Assembly (NCBI GenBank): GCA_963921425.1
Contig: OY992840.1
Location: 9,488,501 to 9,552,500 of the forward strand
Length of the DNA: 64,000 nucleotides
Direction: 5' to 3'
DNA from: Dryas octopetala
Taxonomy: Eukaryota > Streptophyta > Magnoliopsida > Rosales > Rosaceae
How positions within the stretch are numbered: position 1 is the stretch's first letter; each line of letters starts with the position of its first letter. Positions 11,249 to 22,500 of the stretch are shown piece after piece. A program made the position numbers and the translations under genes. Below the pieces are notes generated by a model that saw nothing but the letters and a program-made list of their open reading frames with translations, was not told the DNA's origin and made no database searches.

Positions 11249-11486
11249 CAAAATCCTATATTTTTTTTTATTGAAGATATTAAACGGGCTTTGGGCGGGC
11301 CTAAGCGGGCCGGGCTTTGGGCGGGCCGTGGGCTTCAAGGGGATGGCCCAAGCCCAACCCAAGAAATTTTCGGGCCGGGCCGGGCCGGCCCAAATGTCGG
11401 GCCAAATCGGGCTTCGGGCCCAATGGGCTGGGCGGGCTTCGGGTGGGCTTCGGGCCTTGGGCTATTTGGTGAGCCCTACTTTCAGC

Positions 11487-13073
11487 CTCTCCCTCTGCAT
11501 TTCTTTTTATCATAATTTTTTATTTGCATAAACTCTCTCTCTCTCTCTTGATCTCTCTTCCATTAGGGATATTAGATATTGTATAGTCTTGCCAATCAGT
11601 GTACTTTTTAATCCAGCATAATAAGAAGCTATAATTCAGCCACTTGTCATGTCTTGTCCGGTTGATTGGCTCTTGGAGCACATGAAAGAATACTTGGAAT
11701 TTTGAGATCCTATCTGATACCATATATTCATACTAGATCATGATCCGGCCTGCATCATTATTAGTTTATTAAAATGAAAATATTGATCATTGGCTTATGA
11801 CTGAGAACAGATCCAATTTATAATTAAATATGAAGCCAAAGGTCAACAGAATCAGTCCAGAAAAGAAAACAACAAAAAAAAAAGGCAAAATTTTCTTATG
11901 ATTAATTTTATGTCTTTTAAGCAATTAATTTCCACAAAAAGAAAAAGAAAAAAAGCAGTGATATACAGACTCGCTCGATCATGTAGAAGGGATATGGTTT
12001 ATTGCATGGTCTCAAAACATGTACCAACTCTTGAGATTGGGAGAATTCGAAGTTCTAAGTTTGAGGGTAAAAATGGAAAAGGTGAATTTAAGAGTGGAAG
12101 ATTACCTAATATACCCTCTGCCTATTACAAGGAGGTGCTTTTAATTATTTGCATCTATTACTTCATTAATCTTATATCTTTTCTTAAAAGTTTTGAAAAA
12201 TAACTAATTTGATCTATGTAGATTGACCGTTTTTTCAACTAACTGTCTATAATTCAAGAAGATTTCATTTTAGTTAGAAAAAGTTGTCACGTGAAATGTC
12301 AAGACATAGACCTTAATTATCGAAAAAAATTTCAGTCTAACTAATTGACAGATTCCTTAATTTATGTTTCATTATAAACAATCTAATTGCAAGTATTTTA
12401 GTGAAAAAAACACTCAAATGATCATTTCTCCAAAAGTTTCTTAATTTTGTGTTTCACGCTTACTTTTTTAATTTTTTTAATTTACTTTGAACTTTAAAAA
12501 AGAAAAAAAGCAAATTAAACTAGCTAGTCATAGCGCACGTCATAGCAACACCATTGTCGGTCAGAGGAATGGGAAGAGGGAAGCGAGGCCAAAATGAGTT
12601 TGTTTTTTATTTATTTTTTGAATAAACAATTTTTAATAGATGAGAATATCGTGAGTGCAATAATAATTAAAGGTCTGATGAGTAACGAGTTCAATGATTA
12701 ATGTAAATAGAAGCATTGGAGCCCCATTTATGTCAATTCCATTCCATTAATTGAAGGTTGGTACCTAGAGATGTATGGGCGCTATATTTGTAAGGACAAT
12801 GTTATTTTGTTCAACTTTTTAACTTTTTTTTTTTGGTCAATTTACGTGGCATGTTTTGATTTTTAACACATTTAAAAATTATAATATTGAAACTTGTTTA
12901 TCAATCACCTATATATTAAGTGTTAATTCTCCCAAAATCTAAGAATTAAAATTTAATATTTAAACTATAATAATGATTCTACACCCTAAAGTAAGCAACC
13001 ATATTAAAGTCTCATAGATGAAATTTAAAAAAAAAAAAAGACAAAAAAAAAAGTTGGTACAAGTGTTGAGCTA
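11487..13073. other. Intergenic DNA, no gene recognised
   Basis: AT-rich sequence with a short (CT)n run near 11532. An open frame of about 100 codons at 11898-12203 has no recognisable domain and biased composition, so I do not call it a gene. Confidence 0.4.
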
Positions 13074-13713
13074 GGAGAAAATTTTAGCTAAAATACTCTA
13101 ACTATACTTCATGTCTCTATTTAGGATATGAATTTCACTTTGTGTCAGCTAAGAACTAAAACTTTTACTTTTTGTCAATTAAGAATCCTGTTTTTTTTTT
13201 TTTCAGTTTTTATTTCAACTTTAGCTCGATGTTGGACTTATCAAACCTCCACCAAATTCAACAAACTTATACTGAGTTTAAAGCTATATTTTTCATCTTT
13301 ACAACTATATAAAAATCACTCAAATCAAACATCTACAACTCCAAATAATCGGCCCCAAAGTAGGGTACTCGAAACTGTCCAATTAGACCTCTGGGAAAAT
13401 ATCTGGAAAATTAGACAATTTCGGGTACCCTATTTTGGGGCTGATTATTTGGAGTTGTAGAGGTTCGATTTAGGTGATCTTTATATGATTGTAAAGAGAA
13501 GATGCATATCTTTAAATTAATATAATTTTTCTGAATTTGGTAAGGTTTAATAGGTCCACCGTCGAGCCAAAATTGAGATAAAAACTGAAGAAAAAAAAAA
13601 GTCTTTAATTGATATAAAATGAAAATTTCAATTCTCTATTAACACAAAATGAAATTCATATTCTGAATAAAGACATGTGATATAATTGAAGTCATTTAGC
13701 TAAAAAATTTTCC
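13074..13713. mobile_element. Large palindromic MITE, copy 1
   Basis: About 640 bp that folds back on itself. The left end GGAGAAAATTTTAGC pairs with the right end GCTAAAAAATTTTCC, and pairing continues inward. Near the centre CAACTCCAAATAATCGGCCC faces GGGGCTGATTATTTGGAGTT. The flanks TTGAGCTA and TTGAGTTA resemble an imperfect 8-9 bp duplication. A related copy with an internal duplication is at about 36750-37480. The single open frame of 110 codons within it is an artefact of the repeat. Confidence 0.65.
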
Positions 13714-14614
13714 ATTGAGTTAAAGAGTATTTATCTTACTTTAAATTGGGTAATCCAATTGCTAGGTCCAAATGGGGGAGCATCCGCCATTTTTCAATTC
13801 CAAATTTCTGAATTCTAATTGTAGATCGAGAAAAAAAAAAATTTCAAACTCTTGAGTTAGCTCAAATAACGAAAAGAAGTAAAGCAATAAGTTAAGATTA
13901 AAAAAGTTAAGAATTTGATTTATTTCGATGCGAAAAGAAAAAACAAAAACTTCAATTTCATATCTAGCCAACTTCTTTCAAAGTAAGTGGCACTCCCATT
14001 TAGATTTAAGATAATGTGTTTGAGCCATCGTAATTAATACTATAATAAAATTATATCTTATTATAATGTAGAGATTATTATTATTTATAACTGGCTAGGT
14101 GGAAGTTATTATTATATAGAGTATCACTATAAAGAAGTTTTACTGTAGTATATATTAATCACATTGGCCCAAACACATTATCTTTTACGTCACATTTGGA
14201 GTACTACTCCTCGTGTATCTTCTTACACTGGTTCCTTTTTTTTTTTGTCTGAATCTTCTTACATTGTAAAATGGAGTGCAGATACTTTAACATACCTTGC
14301 CTATATATATTATATCTTTTTGGACACATTTGGATTTGATGATTATTCGATCAGTTAATTAAATTGTTAGCATCACATATAGGTTTGGAAATTAATTGAG
14401 AAACATAGGAGAGAGTTTTTTTATATTTTTTCTTTAGCTATGAATTCAAGATAAATAATGATTTAGAGGAATGATTTGAAATAACACTTGTTTTATGAGT
14501 AATTGAAAATCCTAGCTTTCTTCTTCTTTCTTCCAAGTAACCAGATTTTTATGTGAATTTTCATTAACATTACAAGGATGTCCTCTTGATCACTGATTAG
14601 CTTTGTTGAAATAT

Positions 14615-14770
14615 CACTACAAGAAATAACCCTTATCATTGTGACTGGTCAGGGTGATCAGATATTCTGTTTGTAAAGGTATCGTAATCAAAATTCTATT
14701 GTGGTAACTAGATTTGTCGGCCACAATACGTAATGGGATTCCAATTCATAATTTGGAATCATTATTTTGT
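14615..14770 (+). mobile_element. CACTA-transposon terminus
   Basis: CACTACAAGAAATAA at 14615 matches the terminal inverted repeat of plant En/Spm (CACTA) elements. It is followed by a block (CCTTATCATTGTGACTGG, then CGTAATGGGATTCC) resembling subterminal sequence. No partner end was found in this window, so it is a solo or truncated end. It lies about 530 bp upstream of the NPF start codon, within likely promoter DNA. Confidence 0.55.
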
Positions 14771-15013
14771 CCCACAAGTGTGAGGAAATCAAGCTAAATG
14801 AAGCTAGCTTGGCTTACAGGTGTCATTTCAACCCCAATGTCTGTACATGACCAATATTAATGAGATCGATAACTACATAAATACGTAATCCAATGTCTAT
14901 TCCAATTTAAATATGGTGCAGCCACATCATTCAATATTACAAATATATATCATGCACTGTCCTCTTTTATCAATGCAATGGTCCTTGCTAGCTAGCTATG
15001 ACCTCCCCCACAT

Positions 15014-15020
15014 TATAAAA
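15014..15020 (+). promoter_or_regulatory. Probable TATA box of the NPF gene
   Basis: TATAAAA followed by a C/A-rich region lies about 125 bp upstream of the ATG at 15144. This leaves a plausible 5' leader of roughly 95 bases. No closer TATA-like site with comparable context was seen. Assignment is by position only. Confidence 0.55.
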
Positions 15021-15143
15021 AGGCCACAAGGCCCCAGTTTCACCACTCTCTTATTAGCTAGTCTCTTATACACAATAATTAACAAACACTTCTAATTTGA
15101 CCTCTCGAGCACCAGCAAGGTAGTAACCAAATCAAATAATTCT

Positions 15144-15256
15144 ATGACGAGTCTCCCATCCACACAAGGCAAGATCCTCCCAGATGCCTGGGACTACAAA
15201 GGCCGCCCCGCCGACCGGGCCACCACCGGCGGCTGGACTTCCGCCGCCATGATTCT

Positions 15257-15291
<35 letters not shown>

Positions 15292-17764
15292 TGCCTTCCA
15301 CCATTTATGATTTGAGGTTTGGTTTTGGTGTGTTTTATTTGATTTACTTTCATCAGGTGGAGAGGCATGTGAGAGGCTAACAACACTTGGTATTGCGGTG
15401 AACTTGGTGACTTATTTGACGGGCACCATGCACTTGGGCAATGCTTCCTCGGCCAACACCGTCACCAACTTCCTCGGCACTTCTTTTATGCTCTGCTTGC
15501 TCGGCGGCTTTGTCGCCGACACCTTCCTTGGCAGGTAACTCCTGGCCCATTTCATCAATATATGGATTGCACATCATATCGATCCATATTCATTGTAATT
15601 AATATGGTTTGGTGTGTCATGTGGGTGGGTTGATTAATTTTGCTTCCTCTGTTTTGTAAGGTACCTCACCGTCGCCATCTTTGCCACCGTTCAAGCAACT
15701 GTAAGTTTTGTTGCCTACCTCCGCCATTCAATCATTAATAACTCTCACCTTACATCCATACCAAAATAAATGCTCGAGCTAATGTTGTTTAACCAAAATA
15801 TGTTGTTCAACTACACACTTTTTAATATGGGTAGTGATTTACGCATTCTTATTTTGTACGCTTGCACTCCTCTCACTCTTATTGATCTACCCTACGTCTT
15901 AGCTCTTGAAATTAATTTCTTTGTTTCTGCTTGTTGATTTTGGTTAATAGGGTGTCACAATATTGACCATCTCCACCACCGTCCCCAGCCTCCGACCACC
16001 GAAATGCGCGGCCGAAACGGACCCAACTTGCGTCCCCGCGAGCGGCAAGCAGCTAATGGTTCTGTACATAGCGCTCTACCTGACTGCCCTCGGCACCGGC
16101 GGCCTAAAGTCGAGCGTCTCCGGGTTCGGCTCCGACCAATTCGACGACTCCGACAAGGAGGAAAGAATCCAAATGACCAACTTCTTCAACTGGTTCTTCT
16201 TCTTCATAAGCATCGGCTCACTCGCCGCGGTCACCGTTCTTGTTTACATCCAAGACAACATGGGGAGACAATGGGGCTACGGAATCTCTGCCTGTGCAAT
16301 TGTGCTCGGCCTCCTTGTCTTCTTGACGGGCACAAAACGGTACCGTTTCAAGAAACTGGTGGGCAGTCCCTTGACCCAGATTGCGGCGGTGTTTGTGGCG
16401 GCGTGGAAGAACAGGCACGCGGAGTTGCCGTCGGATTTGTCGTTGCTGTATAACGTTCATGACATTGATGAGGGACAGAAGAAGAAGAAGCTGAAGCAGA
16501 GGTTGCCCCATTCCAAGCAGTTCCGGTTAGTGTCTATTTTAACTGCACCAACTTTTTTTCTGTTTCATCATGTATCCACTTTTGGTGCTAAATATCTCTA
16601 TTTTTTTTCTCAACTTAAAAAATAAAAATAAAAAATAGAAAAATTTTGTCCAACAAAATAATGATACATAAGGTAAAAAAAAAATTAGGAAAAAAATTTA
16701 AGACAATTAACATTTTCCTTCCACTTAATAAATAATTTAATAGTAGTTCAAACGGTATAACAACATAACATATCATATAAAATAACTTAATATATCAGCA
16801 CCAGCGTTTTAGAGCTAATTTGTTAATAAGATATTATACTATAACCAAGGAGTAAAATTTCGGTTTCGAGGAAATTTTCGATGGAAATTTCGACGGAAAT
16901 TTTCGTGGAAATTTCGATTAAAATTTCGATTTCGATAAAATTAGATAAAAACGACGGAAATTGTTATCAAAATATGAAAATTTTGAATGAAAGTTGACCA
17001 TATGTTTATTTAACATATTATCTACAATATTAATAAAAAACATTGAAGAAACCAAATTATATAATAGGTTTCATGTGATATAAGATGAATATAATGCGCG
17101 TTGGAGGCAAATACTGTTAAACAAAATTAGTATAATGAATAATGAAATCAGTATATTCTTTATACTCTATAATTTATACACTAACCCTAATACTAAACCC
17201 TATATACTCTATATATTCTAATACTCTTTATACTCTATAATCTATGCACTAAACTCTATATACTGTATGTTCTTTAAGATATGGACTATATGGTATAAGA
17301 TATTATGATTTAGGCCCTTTAGGGTATTCTTCCCCACCAAGCACCAGCCCTCTGCCTCTCTCCCCCCAACCCAGTCCATCCCCGACACACCCCCCCTCAC
17401 CCAGCCCCTCCCAGCCCCTTTTCTGTGAGACCTTGTATTTTCCAAATAATTATTTTAAATATTTTGAGAATTTATTTTAAGGATTTTGAGAATTTATTTG
17501 GAATTTAAAAAGGTTTTAATTTAATTTTAATTATTTAATTATTTTTGTTTTAAATTAGGCTTGACCCAAAGTTAACTTTTAAATTTAGTGGACTTTTGAT
17601 TCGGACTTTGGGCACGTTAGATAGGTCTCGAGTTCACGAGTTCGTAGACACGTAGCACGCGTCGATCGGAGTTATGGTTTGAAAGTTACGGACATTTGAA
17701 GTAAAGGGCAATTTTGTAATTTTTACAAAAGGGGTTTTAAAACCCAAAAACCAGATTTTTATCC

Positions 17765-17823
<59 letters not shown>

Positions 17824-19475
17824 GTGCCTCACCTTCGCCGCGCCTGCCACCGGCGCGTGGCGGCGCCTCCAGCCATGGCTGGCAACGGGACCGGCCCAGA
17901 TCTCCTCGCCGTTCTTCCTTCTTCCTCCCCCTGGTGGCGGCGCAGCCCAGAAACCTCCCCCGAGTCGCGAACCAGCTGAGGCCGATCCTTGGAGCTCCGG
18001 CGGCGATCTCACTTTTCCGGCAACGACGCGATCTCCCATCACCTGGGTTGTCTTCCTCTCGTCACGGTGAGTCTGCCCATGTGCTTCCCTGGCTCCGACG
18101 ACCCCGCACGGCGGCGGATCGAAGATTTTGCCAATTTTCCCGAAACCAGCCCCCAAACCCAGCCGAAATTTCGAGAAATTTCACCAATTTCGCCGAAAAT
18201 AATTGGGTATGTGATAAAATTTCGGTGACCCAAAAAAACGAAATTTTCAGCGAAATTTCGCCGAAAATTTCGAAATTTCATTCCTTGACTATAACCATCA
18301 TTTTGGATTCACTATATAATATATTTTCATATATATTCCCAACGGTTCATTTTTTAGTTCCTCATTTAAAGACTATTCTTACACATAATCAACTCAATCG
18401 AAAACTATTTAGTCATTTAATTATCATCACAATCATTTCCATGTTTTATCAAAAAGATTATATTCGTTCATTTACTTAAGTACAATTATCTTATTAATAA
18501 TTAATTAAAAGATTTTTTATTTAGTTAATTTTTTACAAGGGAAATCTTTGAATAGGGACATAAAATATGAAGAGTGTTGTTATTTGCACACCATTTTCTC
18601 CTACACACCCTTTATCCTCTTTTAAAATTTGAAATTTTTCTTTTAACACACCTCTCATTACTAAAATATCTTTATCTCACCAAATTTCTCATTGCACACC
18701 CGACACACTCATCAAACACCACACACCCCACCCAACAATCAAACAATACACACCTCTCACCAAAAACCAACAAACACACCACCACCGTGCGCAGCGCCCC
18801 AACCCCACTTCTCTCTCCTACCTCCCTTTCTCTCTCTGGCTTATCAACCCAGCCACTTTCTTTTTCCTCACTCTCTTTCTCTCTCCCGAACCCACACTCT
18901 CTCTCCCGACTCCACCTCCCAGCAACACCACCTCTCCTGCAAGCTCCGCGAAGCCCAACTGCCTGCTCCAACTCCTTCCAGCCATCGCTTGCAGCACTGA
19001 GCTCAAACACTCGTCCACCCAACTATCTGGTTGCACCGTCGAAGCTGCCCGCACCGTTCGGCACTGATATGTCGAAACTAACAGTTTCGTTCGGCAGTCA
19101 TCCGCCGAAGAATGTGAGTTTCGTTAGGCAGGTACCCACCAAACATTCACGATCTGTTCGGTAGGTGCCCACCGAACCAGCTGCAATTTTTTCGAGGTGG
19201 AAGCTCGACGGTGCGCGCTAATGAAGGAGTTGTTGCTGATGTCGGCGGCTCGAGGGAAGCTGGGCACTTCTCCGATGTGGAAGAACAGCTGGAGGCACTT
19301 CTGATGTTGATGGAGCAGCTAGACACTTCTCCGGGGTGGAAGCTCGAACGGTGCGACGCGGGAGTGGCGCTGGTGGCAGCTTGGCTCTGTTAGAGACAAG
19401 ACAGAGAAAATGAGGAGGTGACCGGTGGTGGTCTCACCACCTGGTTCACCGGTATTCACCGCCGGGCAGAGAAAA

Positions 19476-19520
<45 letters not shown>

Positions 19521-22500
19521 TGATCAGTGGGTTGTCGAACATTGGGAGGTAGATGAGGTAGGGTGATCTTGGTGTTGTTGACGGAAGAGTTGTAGACAAA
19601 AGAAAATAAAAAGGAGGAAAAAGTTGCAGACTGCCAAATGAAGAAGGACAAGAAATAAGGAAAAAAAAAAAGAGGTGTAGTCTGCAGACACGAAGGAGAG
19701 GAAATAAGGGAAAAAAAAATAAAAAGGAAGAAGAGAGGGGTGTGTTAGGAAGGGCTTTAGGGTATTTTTATAATAGGGTAAATTTGTAAATTCATTAATT
19801 AAGTGATAGGGGTGTGCAAAAAAAAAAAAAGTGTGTAAATAGCAGCACTTAGTATGAACGGTTTGAATTATGATATCAAGTTATATAGTGGATCCAAAAA
19901 TATAATTATTTTTGTATTATTTTACTAACTAGTTAGTACTAAAGGGCTCTTAGAAAGTATATTAATATAATAATCTTTTTTATATTGTTAACAATTTTGT
20001 TAGTGTTGAATTTGAATCTACTTTTAATAAATAAATAGGGAAATTCAACCTCTACATATGTAAATTAATTAGAATGTTTTCGTATTAGAAAGCTTTGCAA
20101 TATTAAATTATGAATCTGAATCATTAATTTAATTAACTCTTAACACAATATGTAATTCAAATTCACATCTCACTGGCTATCTCACAAAATAGCATTGCCT
20201 AAGATAATAAGCTAACATATATAGTACTTTGTCACCAACACTTACTAGGGAATAGGACGTGACAAGAACAAGCAGTGGTTTGCCTTTTCTTGTTGGATAA
20301 TCATGTACCAACCAAAATTAATTAGCCAATCAGATCAGAGACAATAATGCATTGATATAAGATTTCTTGGTGAGATGGTTTTTGGTCATCCAAAACCTGA
20401 GTATGAGATAGACAGGTAGCCGACCTTGTTTGACTAAAACTCCCCTTACAAGTTAATAGCCATTTTAATTATGAAACAGCAACTTATGTATATATATGCT
20501 TCGGACTAGCAACAGGTCTGTATGCATTTAGCCCAAAATCACCTCTACAATTCTTATCTAGTTTTCCATGTCCCATCTGAGTTGCATCATATCCAGTGTC
20601 CTATTTTTTTTCTCTGTGACATCATTTGTAGCAACCATTAATACAAGCAACCCCAATTCTTACCAATAGAAATTCTACTTTTAGTGCAAGGCATATATTG
20701 TCAAATAATGCAACAAAACTGATAATATATTAATAGATACAATTAATAACATTCTCTTATTAAATATTTGGCATATTAACAGACTATCAATTCATATGCT
20801 ATATATTTTAACAATAATGCTAGTTGTCCCATTTTTTTTTTCCACATTTGTATTTCACCTGATGTGTCATTACTTTACTGGAAGGGTATTTCCTTTTTCT
20901 TTTTTAGGTTTTATTTTTTAATTTTTAGTATCCAATGTATGAATGTCATGTAAGATGGTATGAAATTGTGGTATAAAAATGTAGTAAATGTAGCATTACT
21001 GATATTTTAACCAAAATTCGCATGATCAATAGTCTAAATAGTATTTTGATAGCATAATATGTCAAATATTTTAAAAAATACCACAACATTGAAGAGAGTG
21101 TTTGAATTGAAGCTTGAAGGGGTTGTAAGATGGTATGTGTCAGTGAAGTAAGTGGTGCTATAATTTTTTAGTAAAATTTTCATATAACAAGTGTTTATAT
21201 ATATTTATTATCTCTATTTCTTTCGTCGTATATGATTTAATATATGATAAAAAAATTAATAAACACATGAGTGTATATATTAAAATTTTGTCGTAATTTA
21301 CATGTAAAGAATAAAAAGCATGAATCATGAGGGGTGGGGCCAGTCTCACGCTTGTTGTCTTGGACATGGATCCAGTTCTCACAATATGCATGCATATGAG
21401 GTTTCTGATCATCACTCACGGACACAATTGCCTATATATTCCACTGCCTAGCCTGTTGTGTTGTCCCTGTTCCCTTGCATTCCATCATATACTCTCTATT
21501 ATTAGAACATGACACATTTAGTGAGGATTCCTAATAAGTTTATTTAAGGGATTTTTTGTGGGTCAATTTTATATTATATTTTGATGACCGGAATCGTTTA
21601 TTTTTTTAGTCTTTATTGAAGAATTGTCTTTATAAAAAATTAGATTAATCAGAAACTATTTGATCGTTAATTAAATGATCACTATTTCAAGTGTTTATCA
21701 AAAATATTTTGTTTGTCTATCTATTTGATCAAAGTTTGATAGCTTAATGACTTTCTATTTGTCTAATTTTTGATAAGGATGATTTTTGAATATAAACTTA
21801 AAAAAAATGGTTCAAATCGATGAAATACTATATAAAATAGGCCCCATAAGAAATTCCTTAAATAAAATTATTTGAAAAATCTCTCTCCAAAATAGGCATG
21901 ATTATTACAAAATCTGCTTTTTCAAGTCCTTTTCTGTATTATATATTACGACCTTTTGCCAGATTTGTCACACAAACTGGCACATAAAACAACAAGTCCT
22001 AAAATAAAAAAGAAGAAAATAACAAAAAGGATGATTCATGTGAAGCTCACCAAATACCACTTCCCTTGTGTATGTTCACATGACCATGTTTGTGGAGTGA
22101 TGTTATTATTCGAAAATGTTTTTAAAAAAATTCAAATATGGTACACTTACGCCAAACACCACTTCCCTATATGCACCGAGAACTACCTTGTTTTTGTTAT
22201 GTGATACGTTTGTATGATATAAGTATATAACAATGTTATTGTCACTATGAAGTTTTGGATTTGGCTGAGAAGACATGAATTATGTTAGGTCTGATGTCAT
22301 GCTTAAAAAAATAAATAAATAGACTCCAAAAACTTAAATTATTAAAATTATATTAGATAACCACTAAACTCTAAAATTTTAGATTTAATTTTATATTATC
22401 GTGTCAGAGTTCTGGTTCCAATAGGTCCTGAATTCGAGACCTTCATCGATCATACATCTCCCCTTTATCATGTTAAACTACAGGGTAGAGTTGCAACTAA

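Larger units (their letters stand above)
9146..11478. mobile_element. Non-autonomous hAT-like element (2.33 kb)
   Basis: The ends read TAGGGGTTGGCAAT on the left and, on the opposite strand, TAGGGCTCACCAAAT on the right. Both are followed by GC-rich stretches dominated by GGGCCGGGC words. An exact 8-bp duplication CTTTCAGC flanks the element (9138-9145, 11479-11486), as expected for hAT transposition. Subterminal inverted repeats of several hundred bases pair about 9370-9690 with about 10930-11280. The middle holds a tandem array of palindromic units. There is no transposase; the open frames in the GC-rich ends are low-complexity Gly/Pro/Ala/Arg readings. This is one of the best-delimited elements here. 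Confidence 0.88.
16800..19952. mobile_element. MULE-type MITE split by two nested insertions
   Basis: Remnants of a MITE related to the one at 6962-7366 are found in three pieces: about 16800-16846, 18297-18571 and 19859-19952. Rejoined by position they total about 411 bp, matching the 405 bp of the intact copy. The middle piece carries AACGGTTCATTTTTTAG; the last piece ends TACTAACTAGTTAGTA, mirroring the start. Two other elements (16847-18287 and 18572-19852) sit in the gaps. Outer boundaries are approximate because no clear target duplication was found. Confidence 0.65.

Noticed and set aside
9145..11515. GC-rich open frames at both ends of the hAT-like element, 70-106 codons
   Set aside because: They overlap on both strands and read as Gly/Pro/Ala/Arg repeats of GGGCCGGGC words; they are repeat sequence, not genes.
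16004..16453. 149-codon open frame overlapping NPF exon 4
   Set aside because: A frame shadow of the transporter exon; the NPF frame is the one with family motifs and matching splice phases.
17934..18479. 181-codon open frame in the GC-rich part of the MULE-like element
   Set aside because: It runs from GC-rich cargo through the ATTTCG-type terminal repeat and out of the element, so it cannot be a real protein; no domain is seen.
18574..19164. 196-codon plus-strand open frame in the 1.28-kb TIR element
   Set aside because: Ser/Pro/Leu/Thr-rich translation of C/T-rich repeat DNA, overlapped by open frames on the other strand; no transposase motif.
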